Source: Bacteroidales bacterium (GTDB lineage Bacteria > Bacteroidota > Bacteroidia > Bacteroidales > UBA932). Taken from it: a DNA stretch of 46,023 nt. The stretch's first letter is position 1. Every line of letters starts with the position of its first letter. Positions 1 through 7,451 of the stretch are shown here, in pieces. The stretch lies in NCBI GenBank assembly GCA_024693285.1, contig JAILLE010000023.1, forward strand, positions 1 through 46,023, given 5' to 3'. Both the position numbers and the translations under genes were made by a program. The notes below the pieces were generated by a model. It did no database searches. It saw only the letters and a program-made list of their open reading frames with translations, and was not told the DNA's origin.

Positions 1-1153
1 GCATATACAAAGCGGAAAGGATTGATCCTGTGTGGCTTGAAGAAGTGTCGGTTCCACGGCTCTTGCCGTCAGAGAAATGGATATTCTCAGTGAGCTTAAT
101 CCATTTGTTCATTTGGTATTGGCCGTTATAACGAACACCAACGCTCTTGGCGTAAGTTCCCACAAGAACACCCGGGTTGTCATTGTAAGTGAAAGTCAAG
201 CGACTCTTCAGCTGCTCTGTACCATAGTTGAGGGTAGCGGAGTGGCGCTGATAAAGGGCTTCACGGAAGATCTCGTCCATCCAGTCGGTCCTTGTGGTGG
301 CGATCCAAGGGTTGACCGAAGGATCCCAACCAACATCAAGTTTGATGCCGGCGTTGGCGGAAGAGATAGTCCTCATCTGGATCTCCTCCTCAGCGGTAAG
401 GCACTCAGGGAGGTTACTGGCGTGGCGGATACCGGTAACGAGGTCATACTCGACGTGGATACCCTTACTGGCCTTCTTAGTAGTGACGATAATAACACCA
501 CCAGCTCCAGATGTGGCACCATAAATAGCAGCGGAGGCGGCGTCCTTCAGGACGACGATGCTCTCGATGTCATTCATGGAGGTGATAGGACCGCCGGGGA
601 CACCATCGACAACCCAAAGAACAGAGTCTCCGTTACGGGAGCCTTGTCCACGGATAAGGATGCCGGGGCCGCTGGTAGGCGAACCGTTACTGTAAGAGAC
701 AACCACACCAGGGATCTGGCCCTGGAGCATACCGGTCGTCGAAGTGACAGGACGGCCGGCGAGCTTCTCGGGATTGCTCACGATACCGACCGAGGCGGAC
801 AGGTCCTTCTTCTTGGTCTGGGCACCGTAACCGAGGGCGACGGCCTCCTGGAGCATCTCCACATCCTCAGAGAGGACGATGTCGATGACAGACCTGCCGT
901 TAACGTTCACATTTTGAGTGGCGTAACCAAGACAGGAAACTTCCAGGACAGCGTTCGATGGTACGGTAATTGAGTAGTTACCATTGACATCCGTGACAGC
1001 ATTGGCTCCGCCACTGAGCACCACGGCTCCCACGACGGGACCCTGGGCGTCCTTGACGGTTCCGCGTACTGTCAGGCTTTGGGCGTAAGCGCCAAAGCTA
1101 GCTGCCATGCCGATCAGCAAGGCAACAACGCAGAAAAGTTTCTTGGAAAACAT
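1..1153 (-). CDS. SusC/RagA-type TonB-dependent outer-membrane receptor, 5' part only
   Basis: Read on the minus strand from the ATG at 1153, this is an open frame of 384 codons with no stop before base 1, so the C-terminal part lies outside the window. It starts with a signal peptide (MFSKKLFCVVALLIG... ending AYAQ), then a CarboxypepD_reg-like domain at about residues 27-110 (GTVKDAQGPVVGAVV, DVNGNYSI), the LQEAVALGYGAQTKKKDL junction typical of SusC, and a TonB plug at about 125-235 (GQIPGVVV, ILIRGQGS, VVDGVPGG, IESIVVLKDAASAAIYG). The first barrel strands follow. SusC proteins form the TonB-powered channel of a SusCD glycan importer in the outer membrane. No SusD is visible; it would be expected off the left edge. 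The gene is divergent from the recombinase at 1370 and from the enzyme operon, so it should import the products of those enzymes. Identification is firm; the substrate is unknown. Confidence 0.95.
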   Translation of the reverse strand, partial: MFSKKLFCVVALLIGMAASFGAYAQSLTVRGTVKDAQGPVVGAVVLSGGANAVTDVNGNYSITVPSNAVLEVSCLGYATQNVNVNGRSVIDIVLSEDVEMLQEAVALGYGAQTKKKDLSASVGIVSNPEKLAGRPVTSTTGMLQGQIPGVVVSYSNGSPTSGPGILIRGQGSRNGDSVLWVVDGVPGGPITSMNDIESIVVLKDAASAAIYGATSGAGGVIIVTTKKASKGIHVEYDLVTGIRHASNLPECLTAEEEIQMRTISSANAGIKLDVGWDPSVNPWIATTRTDWMDEIFREALYQRHSATLNYGTEQLKSRLTFTYNDNPGVLVGTYAKSVGVRYNGQYQMNKWIKLTENIHFSDGKSRGTDTSSSHTGSILSALYM

Positions 1154-1218
1154 TGTTTAAACTAATTAATTGGTTTGGTGAATAATAGTGTCTTCAAAAA
1201 TTATTAATATGTGTAGTA

Positions 1219-1234
1219 TGCCGACATGTCGGCA
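1219..1234. promoter_or_regulatory. perfect 16-bp palindrome in the susC 5' region
   Basis: The bases TGCCGACATGTCGGCA are their own reverse complement. The element lies about 65 bp upstream of the susC ATG, just downstream of a possible -7 element at 1245-1252 (minus strand), so it would sit at or just after the susC transcription start. That is a natural place for an operator bound by a dimeric regulator, or for a small RNA hairpin in the leader. It also lies between the recombinase gene and susC. The palindrome is directly visible; its function is inferred. Confidence 0.5.
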
Positions 1235-1244
1235 CAATCGCTAG

Positions 1245-1252
1245 CAAAAATA
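1245..1252 (-). promoter_or_regulatory. possible -7 element of the susC promoter
   Basis: On the minus strand this reads TATTTTTG, which fits the Bacteroidota -7 consensus TAnnTTTG. No clear TTTG is seen about 20 nt upstream, so this is a weak call. It would give a 5' untranslated region of about 85 nt that contains the 16-bp palindrome. Confidence 0.3.
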
Positions 1253-1280
1253 TAAAAAGGGTTTTTTAGGAAGATGAAAT

Positions 1281-1302
1281 TTTGCGTATTAGAGGACGCA
1301 AA
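1281..1302. repeat. inverted repeat 7-8-7, possible recombinase core site
   Basis: TTTGCGT and ACGCAAA form perfect 7-bp arms around an 8-bp spacer (ATTAGAGG), just upstream of the tyrosine recombinase start. Tyrosine recombinase core sites consist of inverted arms around a 6-8 bp crossover region, so the geometry fits. The arms are shorter than usual (about 11-13 bp) and I did not find a convincing second copy in the window, which a recombination event would need. It may instead be an operator for the recombinase gene. Confidence 0.35.
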
Positions 1303-1369
1303 TCCCGCAAACATTATATTGAGACTGAACACAACAAACCTTATACATACAAACCTAATTATAAAAAAA

Positions 1370-2290
1370 ATGAATGTTACAAGTTTCAAAGACGCTTGCT
1401 TACGATGGGAAGCAAGCAAGGCGGGTTTTATCAAAGACACAAGCCTTGCCGCCTATTCATTGATTATCCGAGCGCACCTTCTTCCACGGTTCCGACGTTT
1501 GAATGATGTGACTCCGGAGTCTTTCCAAGCATTGATTGACAACAAGTTCCAAGAAGGCTTGAGTGTTAATTCAGTCAAGGCTATCATCCTCGTCCTTAAA
1601 ATGATCATCCGCTTTTGCGAGGATGAGGAATGGATGGAGCCCAAGGCCTATCGACTCAGAATGCCCACACGTCGGAGAGGAACCGAACCCCAAGTGCTCC
1701 AGCTCCGGGAAGAGAAGAATCTGCTGGCGTGGCTGCACGAGCATCCTACACCATATAACGTGGGCCTTCTGATATGCGTTTATTGCGGACTCCGGATCGG
1801 AGAGGTATGCGCCCTGCGTTGGAGCGACTTCGACACAGATGAGCAAATCATCCATGTACGTAGGTCGGTGCACCGGATATATTTGGTGAATCAGATTCCC
1901 AAGAAATCGGTTCTGGCCATCGGTCCTCCGAAAACAGCGGACTCCTGGAGGGATGTGCCTGTAGCGAAAAGGCTCGCCCATTCGATAGAGAAAGTTTGCC
2001 TCAAGGGGGAAGGAAACCCTTACATATTGACTGGCAAGGATTTCCCGGCAGATCCACAGAATTTCAGGAATAATTTCAAAAGAATATGCCGGAGGTTGGG
2101 AATGCCTGTACGTAAGGTCCACAGCCTCCGCCACACCTTCGCCACCAGATGCATCGAGAGCCAGTGCGACTTCAAGACATTAAGCTCAATTCTCGGCCAC
2201 TCCGATGTCTCCACGACTCTGAATATTTATGTCCATCCGGACATGAACCAAAAAAGAAAAGTCGTCGAACGGATGATTAGGAATATCTGA
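1370..2290 (+). CDS. tyrosine recombinase / phage-type integrase
   Basis: This 306-residue protein is a tyrosine site-specific recombinase. An N-terminal SAM-like core-binding domain (about 1-95) precedes the catalytic domain (about 110-306). The catalytic residues are all present: Arg142 in GLRIGEV, a Lys in PPKTADSW, His251-x-x-Arg254 in HSLRHTF, His277 in LGHSDVSTT and the nucleophile Tyr287 in LNIYVHPD. An upstream in-frame ATG at 1274 would add 32 residues unlike the family, so I prefer the ATG at 1370. Length is normal for Bacteroidales invertase/integrase-type enzymes. It stands divergent from susC. In Bacteroidales such enzymes are known to invert promoters or shuffle outer-membrane protein genes; an integrase of a decayed element is the alternative. 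A terminator follows at 2387. Confidence 0.92.
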   Translation: MNVTSFKDACLRWEASKAGFIKDTSLAAYSLIIRAHLLPRFRRLNDVTPESFQALIDNKFQEGLSVNSVKAIILVLKMIIRFCEDEEWMEPKAYRLRMPTRRRGTEPQVLQLREEKNLLAWLHEHPTPYNVGLLICVYCGLRIGEVCALRWSDFDTDEQIIHVRRSVHRIYLVNQIPKKSVLAIGPPKTADSWRDVPVAKRLAHSIEKVCLKGEGNPYILTGKDFPADPQNFRNNFKRICRRLGMPVRKVHSLRHTFATRCIESQCDFKTLSSILGHSDVSTTLNIYVHPDMNQKRKVVERMIRNI

Positions 2291-2348
2291 TTGATTTATA
2301 AGAGATTAGTTTCTTGGAATTTTTTACTAACCAGGCTCAGTAAACCAT

Positions 2349-2378
2349 GTCATCCTGAGGCCGAAGGCCGAAGGATCT
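2349..2378 (+). repeat. short interspersed repeat, GTCATCCTGAG...GATCT type
   Basis: This intergenic element begins GTCATCCTGAG, has a tandem heptamer (GCCGAAG twice) and ends GATCT. A close relative occurs at 43750-43775 (GTCATTCTGAG, CGAAG twice, AATCT). The match of both ends around a variable tandem core marks a dispersed repeat rather than chance. It lies between the recombinase stop and a terminator. Confidence 0.7.
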
Positions 2379-2386
2379 AATGATAG

Positions 2387-2418
2387 GCGGGACGGCTTTG
2401 AAGCCGCCCCGCTTTATT
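2387..2418 (+). terminator. Rho-independent terminator after the recombinase
   Basis: A 12-bp stem with a single A-C mismatch (GCGGGACGGCTT pairing with AAGCCGCCCCGC, TG loop) is followed by TTTATTTT. It lies about 95 nt after the recombinase stop and ends that transcript before the promoter of the ATPase gene. Confidence 0.85.
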
Positions 2419-2450
2419 TTCGTATATGCATGAAATAATTTAATATGATA

Positions 2451-2482
2451 TTTGTTTATATCATATTGATTTATTAGATTTG
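2451..2482 (+). promoter_or_regulatory. Bacteroidota-type promoter for the ATPase gene
   Basis: TTTG at 2451-2454 and TAGATTTG at 2475-2482, separated by 20 nt, match the -33 and -7 elements of the main Bacteroidota sigma factor. The -7 element is 16 nt upstream of the ATG, so the leader is very short. As no other promoter is obvious before 35886, it may also feed the enzyme genes that follow the ATPase gene after 7 nt. Confidence 0.7.
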
Positions 2483-2498
2483 CGAAAAACAACAGAAT

Positions 2499-3533
2499 AT
2501 GGAAATCCCTTTCATTTACGGTAAGATCGTTTCAGACCGAGATTTTACTGACAGGACGCAAGAGTCTTCCAAATTACTGGCTAATTTTCTCTCTCAAACC
2601 AATACGGCTATTATTTCTCCGCGGCGGTGGGGAAAATCTTCCCTGGTCAACAAAGTGATCAAGCTGGCATCTGAGGCGAATAGCAAACTCTTATTTGTCA
2701 GAATGAATGCTTTTAAGTGTGAGACGCCACAGGAGTTTTATGAACTATTCGCTAAGCGCACTGTAAAAGACTTGTCTTTAGGTGTGGATTGGCGAGACGC
2801 TTCTGTTGGTGAGGATGTTCTAAACCTTCCACAGCTGATTGCCAAAAAGCGTAAAAAGAAGGTGATAGTCTGTATTGATGAGTTCCAGCAAATTGGTGAG
2901 TTTGACCAGTCTTCCCGTTTCCAAAAGATACTTCGTAATCACTGGCAAGAGCAGACCGATGTCGCATATATTCTGTACGGCAGCAAGAAACATATGATGC
3001 TGAATATTTTCGGTGAATATGGGAAACCATTCTATCGCTTTTGCGATATGATGTTTTTGCCTAAGATCGACAATCAAGATTGGCAAGAGTATATTACGCG
3101 GCGTTTTTCTGAGACAGGAAAGGCAATTTCGCCAGAGCTGTCAGGGAAGTTGGCTGATATTGTGGATAATCATCCGTATTATGTTCAGCAGTTGGCGCAG
3201 TACACTTGGCTTAGGACTCCCAGAAAGTGTACAGAGGATATCGTCCAATCCGCGTTTCAGTCAATGCTGGATTCTTTGAATTTGCAGTTCGTGAATCTGA
3301 TGGATTCACTGACGGAAAAGCAGAGGGGTTTCCTTTGCGCGATATGTGACGGGGTAAGAAATTTTTCCTCGGTAGAAACTCTCTCAAGATATAGGCTTGG
3401 AACAAGCGGAAATATCCGGATTATGAAAAACGCTTTGATTAAGAGAGATCTGATTGAAGTGTCTGGGTCTATTGTCGATATTCAGGACCCTGTTTTCAAA
3501 CAGTGGATTTTGAAGGAGTATTATTCTATATGA
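2499..3533 (+). CDS. P-loop ATPase, ATPase_2 (archaeal-type) family
   Basis: This 344-residue cytoplasmic protein begins with the MEIPFIYGKIV and DFTDRTQE boxes of the ATPase_2/AAA-like family. The Walker A motif is PRRWGKS at 41-47 and Walker B is VIVCIDEF with Asp127-Glu128. A helical lid follows, then a C-terminal winged-helix region at about 265-344 (NALIKRDLIEVSGSIVDIQDPVF). Such proteins are common as solitary genes in Bacteroidales and their role is mostly unknown; a STAND-like switch or a mobile-element passenger are options. The gene is visibly more AT-rich than the glycosidase genes behind it, which suggests separate origin. Its stop is only 7 nt before the GH92 start, so the two may be co-transcribed from the promoter at 2451. 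Confidence 0.85.
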   Translation: MEIPFIYGKIVSDRDFTDRTQESSKLLANFLSQTNTAIISPRRWGKSSLVNKVIKLASEANSKLLFVRMNAFKCETPQEFYELFAKRTVKDLSLGVDWRDASVGEDVLNLPQLIAKKRKKKVIVCIDEFQQIGEFDQSSRFQKILRNHWQEQTDVAYILYGSKKHMMLNIFGEYGKPFYRFCDMMFLPKIDNQDWQEYITRRFSETGKAISPELSGKLADIVDNHPYYVQQLAQYTWLRTPRKCTEDIVQSAFQSMLDSLNLQFVNLMDSLTEKQRGFLCAICDGVRNFSSVETLSRYRLGTSGNIRIMKNALIKRDLIEVSGSIVDIQDPVFKQWILKEYYSI

Positions 3534-3540
3534 TAGTGTG

Positions 3541-6432
3541 ATGGAAATTGTTATGAAGCTGAACCGTTTTCTTGTATTCCTGTTTCTTGGTTTGATATTG
3601 GTTGCCTGCGGAGATTCCCAGTCTCTTTCTGTGGAGGTTAACCCCTTTATCGGTACTGACTTGGACGGTCACACCAGTCCGGCTGCCGCGGCTCCTTTTG
3701 GTCTCGTCCAGCTGGGACCTGACACTGTGGACGGGGGTGTGGCTGGCTATCACGATAAAGACAGTCTGATTCTCGGATTCTCCCACACCCACTTGAGCGG
3801 CACCGGCCAAGGAGATCTCGGAGACTTCCTCTTCGTGCCGGTTATTGGGGAAGTTCCTCAGAATCAGGACGGTTTTGCCGTCCCGCCGCTTCCGTTCTCC
3901 CATAAAGACGAGAAGGCGAGCGCAGGATATTACCAAGTCAAATTCCCTTCGCTCGGTATCGTGGCCGAGATGACAGCCTTGCCACACACCGGCTGTCACC
4001 GCTACACTTTCACCGGGAAAGGGGAGAGGAGGATTCTTGTGGATATGGCACACGCTCTAGCTTATGCGAAAGCTGACGGGATGACCTTGCAGGCAGTCTC
4101 GGATAACCGTATAGTTGGCGGACGCCATGTCACCGGCTGGGCTCCTGACCGTTGGGTGTATTTCTCAGCGCTTTTCTCCGAGCCTTTTACAGAGTGTGTC
4201 TCCGATGACCATGATCGCTACCTTCTCACTTTCCCAGAAACAATAAAGCAGCTCACAATCAGTGTCGGCCTTTCCTCTGTCGATGCGGAAGGCGCTGAGA
4301 ATAACCGTCTTGCGGAGGCTCCGCAGGCTGATTTTGACAGCGTGCTGAAAGCCTCTGAGGCCGCTTGGAATGCAAGTCTTGGCAAAGTCACCGTGGAAGG
4401 AGGCAGCAAGGAACGCCGCGAGGTTTTCTATACCTCCCTTTACCACAGCCTTATCGTTCCTAACCAGATGGCCGACCTTGACGGCCGTTACAAAAACCAT
4501 CTTGGGGAGGTCAAGAAAGCTCCTGATGGAATGGGATTCTATTTCCCTTTGTCCTTATGGGACACTTTCCGTTCATGGAACCCCCTCATGACTCTGCTGG
4601 AGCCGGACCTTGTTAACGGAATGGTATTCAGTATGTTGGATATGTACGACCTGAACGGCCAGTTGCCTTTGTGGCCGCTTTGGGGAGACGAGGTGGACTG
4701 TATGATAGGCTATCACGCCGTTTCGGTTATAGCCGATGCTTGGTTACGTGGAATAAGGGGCTTCGACGGCGAGAAAGCCCTGAAAGCGATGATCGCATCT
4801 TCTAATTCCTACCCCGCCACGGATTGGTACAATGAATATGGCTATATCCCTTGCGACTTCACCCCCCAGTCAGTCTCGATGACTCTTGAATATGCCTACG
4901 ACGACTGGTGCATAGCCCGAATGGCGGAGTCGCTAGGTCACGCCGACATAGCCGCTGAATATGACGCCAGGGCTCTCAGATACAGGAATATACTGGACAC
5001 TTCCACGGGATTCTTCCGTGGAAAGGATTCCGATGGCAACTGGAGGGCTCCATTTACTCCTGATGGTACTGGAAGAGAATCCTCCCGAGACTACACTGAA
5101 GCCACCGCTTGGCAGTACCGCCATTTCATGATACATGATGTGGCCGGCTTCGCGGCTATGTTGGGAGGCGACCAGGCCGCCAAGGCATCCCTGGATTCAT
5201 TGTTCTCTGAGGGTTACGAGAGTCTTGATGACCACGCCGAGTGGTTCGTGACAGGGCGTATCGGCAAATATGCCCATGGCAACGAGCCCAGCCACTCCAC
5301 CGCATGGCTGTACACGGCGCTTGGTGATCCTTCCTCCACACAGCGTTATGTCAGGGAAATAATTGATAACCTGTACTCTACCGGGCCGGATGGCCTCTGC
5401 GGAAACGAGGATTGCGGTCAGATGAGCGCCTGGTATATCTTTGCCGCGTTAGGGTTCTACCCCCTTTGCCCGGGCACGGGTGAGTTCGTGTTCTCCGCAC
5501 CTGTTTTCCCGAAAGCAACGGTCACGTTCGGTAACGGGAACCTATTGATAATCACCGCTGACCATCCGGAGTATTCGTACATCAAGGAAGTGTCGCTGAA
5601 TGGAGTGCCGATCGATGCTCAATACATAACTTATGGCCAGTTGATGGCTGGCGGAGAGCTTTCCTTCAAGCTCTGTATGGAGCCTTGCAACGACAGAGAC
5701 GGTCTTAAGGCCCCATATTCATTGTCGGATGGGAAGGTCGTCTCCACGCCGTATTTGGTTGGGAATCCACGCTTTTTCGACAAGAAGTTCACTGTCGACC
5801 TCCGGACTCGCACTGAAGGAGCCCAGATCAGATACACTCTTGATGGAAAGGAACCGACTCAAAACTCAACCTTATATGAAGCGCCGTTTCTGATTGAACG
5901 TGATGTCACAATCTTGGCCAGAGCTTTCAAGGATGGGTTCGAAGCAAGTCCCATTATGAGTGTCCACGCTTTCCCGGTCGAGTATCTTCCTGCTAAGAAA
6001 GTCTCTTCCACCAGCCCCGGATGCCGCTACACCTACCATCTCGGCGAGTTTAAAAAAGCCGCTGATGTGCTTGCCTCACCGGTCGTGTCCAAGGGAACTA
6101 TGCCTGCTCCGTCCATAGCCGGCGCCCCTGACGCTGATCATTTCGGCTATGTGTTCACAGGATATATTGACGTACCGGAGGACGGGCTTTGGGAGTTCGC
6201 CCTTAGAAGTGATGACGGAAGCATCCTTGAAATCGGCGGCCGCCTTGCCGTCAACAATGACGGTTCACATTCAGACTATACCGCCACCGGACAGGTCGCC
6301 CTGCGAAAGGGTCTACATTCCTTCCGCTTAGTTTACTTGGAGGACTATGAGGGCCAGGTACTGGGCTGGGCTTGGAAAGCCCCGTCCTCTGATAAGTTTG
6401 AGAATATACCTGAAACGAATATTAATCATTGA
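3541..6432 (+). CDS. GH92 alpha-mannosidase lipoprotein with CHB_HEX and PA14 domains
   Basis: A 963-residue exported protein. The SPII signal ends LILVACGDS. GH92 enzymes are calcium-dependent exo-alpha-mannosidases. The family motifs are in order: VNPFIGTDLDGHTSPAA, SGTGQGDLGD, WDTFRSWNP, GNEPSH (Glu582) and GNEDCGQMSAW (from 621, with Asp624). The acidic residues expected for the acid and base are kept. After the GH92 core come a CHB_HEX-like beta-sandwich (about 749-815, IRYTLDGKEPT) and a PA14 domain (about 827-955, DHFGYVF, SDDGSILEI, DGSHS), both likely glycan contacts. Typical GH92 proteins are about 750 residues; the excess is these modules. A start at 3553 (MKLNRFL) gives a cleaner signal peptide and is equally possible; a GTG at 3538 is less likely. 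First glycosidase of the long gene run, with 7-nt gaps on both sides. Confidence 0.93.
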   Translation: MEIVMKLNRFLVFLFLGLILVACGDSQSLSVEVNPFIGTDLDGHTSPAAAAPFGLVQLGPDTVDGGVAGYHDKDSLILGFSHTHLSGTGQGDLGDFLFVPVIGEVPQNQDGFAVPPLPFSHKDEKASAGYYQVKFPSLGIVAEMTALPHTGCHRYTFTGKGERRILVDMAHALAYAKADGMTLQAVSDNRIVGGRHVTGWAPDRWVYFSALFSEPFTECVSDDHDRYLLTFPETIKQLTISVGLSSVDAEGAENNRLAEAPQADFDSVLKASEAAWNASLGKVTVEGGSKERREVFYTSLYHSLIVPNQMADLDGRYKNHLGEVKKAPDGMGFYFPLSLWDTFRSWNPLMTLLEPDLVNGMVFSMLDMYDLNGQLPLWPLWGDEVDCMIGYHAVSVIADAWLRGIRGFDGEKALKAMIASSNSYPATDWYNEYGYIPCDFTPQSVSMTLEYAYDDWCIARMAESLGHADIAAEYDARALRYRNILDTSTGFFRGKDSDGNWRAPFTPDGTGRESSRDYTEATAWQYRHFMIHDVAGFAAMLGGDQAAKASLDSLFSEGYESLDDHAEWFVTGRIGKYAHGNEPSHSTAWLYTALGDPSSTQRYVREIIDNLYSTGPDGLCGNEDCGQMSAWYIFAALGFYPLCPGTGEFVFSAPVFPKATVTFGNGNLLIITADHPEYSYIKEVSLNGVPIDAQYITYGQLMAGGELSFKLCMEPCNDRDGLKAPYSLSDGKVVSTPYLVGNPRFFDKKFTVDLRTRTEGAQIRYTLDGKEPTQNSTLYEAPFLIERDVTILARAFKDGFEASPIMSVHAFPVEYLPAKKVSSTSPGCRYTYHLGEFKKAADVLASPVVSKGTMPAPSIAGAPDADHFGYVFTGYIDVPEDGLWEFALRSDDGSILEIGGRLAVNNDGSHSDYTATGQVALRKGLHSFRLVYLEDYEGQVLGWAWKAPSSDKFENIPETNINH

Positions 6433-6439
6433 ATCTGAA

Positions 6440-7435
6440 ATGAGATATTGTTTGCCGTTTATCCTGATGGTGTGTGTCGCATGTTCGACGTCGCCAAAGC
6501 AAAAAGCTGAGGTTGAGCCTTTGGTTGCCGATTTTATCCCGGCGGCTTCCCACGACAACGGGTGGCAGAAGCGTGGTGAAGGTCCCGTGCTGGGCAGCCC
6601 CGAACTTGGCACCTGCTTCGATGTCAATGTCATTCCGGACGGCTCCGCCAAGTACAATATGTATTTCTCCTGGCGCCCGAAGAAGGCCATAGCATTGTCA
6701 AGGAGCGAGGATGGTTTGACTTGGACTGATCCGAAGATAGTCCTTGAATATGATGAGTCAAGCGGCTGGGAAGATGATCTTAACCGTTCCTGCACTCTTT
6801 TCCTTCACGGGGTCTATCACATGTGGTATACCGGCCAGGCGAGGGGCTACAGTAAGATCGGATATGCGGTATCGTACGACGGGGAGACTTTCGAACGAGT
6901 GACAACCGATCCGGTTATGGTTCCCGAATTCAACTACGAGGGTTATTCCGTGATGAATCCCTATGTCCTTTATGACGAGGACAGGGGAGTGTTCCGTATG
7001 TGGTACGCTTGTGGTGAGACCTATGAGCCGAATATGATAGCTTACGCCGAGTCGAAAGACGGTGTCAACTGGGAGCGTTCGCCTCTTAATCCTATTTTCG
7101 TCAAAGGCGAAGGCTGGGAACAAGACAGGATCGGCGGATGCGAAGTTCACGAGCTTCCCGACGGGCGATTCATTATGTTTTATATTGGATATTCCGACAT
7201 CAACACCGCCCGCATCGGATCGGCGATTTCCCCGGATGGTATCCGCCAGTGGAAACGATTGGAAACCAATCCTTTGGTTGAGCCGACAGAAGGCTATTTC
7301 GACGCCTCGGCCTGCTATAAGCCAAGCGTTTTCCGGGACGAGGATAACGATCGCTGGCAGCTTTGGTACAATGGCCGGAATGGTGGAGAGGAATATATCG
7401 GTTATGCGGTACACGAAGGTTTGGAACTGAAATAA
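6440..7435 (+). CDS. five-bladed beta-propeller glycosidase-like lipoprotein
   Basis: A 331-residue lipoprotein (MRYCLPFILMVCVACSTSP). The body repeats short blades of the kind found in the GH43/GH32/GH130-like propellers: IALSRSEDGLTWTDP, YHMWYTGQARG, IGYAVSYDGETFE, FRMWYACGETYEP, IAYAESKDGVNWERS, FIMFYIGYSDINT, RWQLWYNGRNGG. Acidic residues at blade starts (FDVNV, EDDLNRS, GGCEVHE, DASACYKPS) could supply the catalytic set, but I cannot assign it to one CAZy family. The upstream in-frame ATG at 6347 lies inside the GH92 gene and is rejected because the lipoprotein signal starts at 6440. Likely a periplasmic exo-glycosidase or phosphorylase-like enzyme; substrate unknown. Confidence 0.75.
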   Translation: MRYCLPFILMVCVACSTSPKQKAEVEPLVADFIPAASHDNGWQKRGEGPVLGSPELGTCFDVNVIPDGSAKYNMYFSWRPKKAIALSRSEDGLTWTDPKIVLEYDESSGWEDDLNRSCTLFLHGVYHMWYTGQARGYSKIGYAVSYDGETFERVTTDPVMVPEFNYEGYSVMNPYVLYDEDRGVFRMWYACGETYEPNMIAYAESKDGVNWERSPLNPIFVKGEGWEQDRIGGCEVHELPDGRFIMFYIGYSDINTARIGSAISPDGIRQWKRLETNPLVEPTEGYFDASACYKPSVFRDEDNDRWQLWYNGRNGGEEYIGYAVHEGLELK

Positions 7436-7451
7436 TTAATAATAGTCATAT

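Noticed and set aside
77..973. Long plus-strand open frame of 298 codons
   Set aside because: It lies opposite the susC-like gene, whose minus-strand frame gives a signal peptide, carboxypeptidase-like and plug domains. The plus-strand product has no recognisable motif.
5281..5310. GH92 as a phosphodiester-type uncapping mannosidase
   Set aside because: It would fit the phosphatase theme, but the acidic residue in GNEPSH is kept (Glu582), as in ordinary GH92 hydrolases, so nothing in the sequence calls for that special activity.
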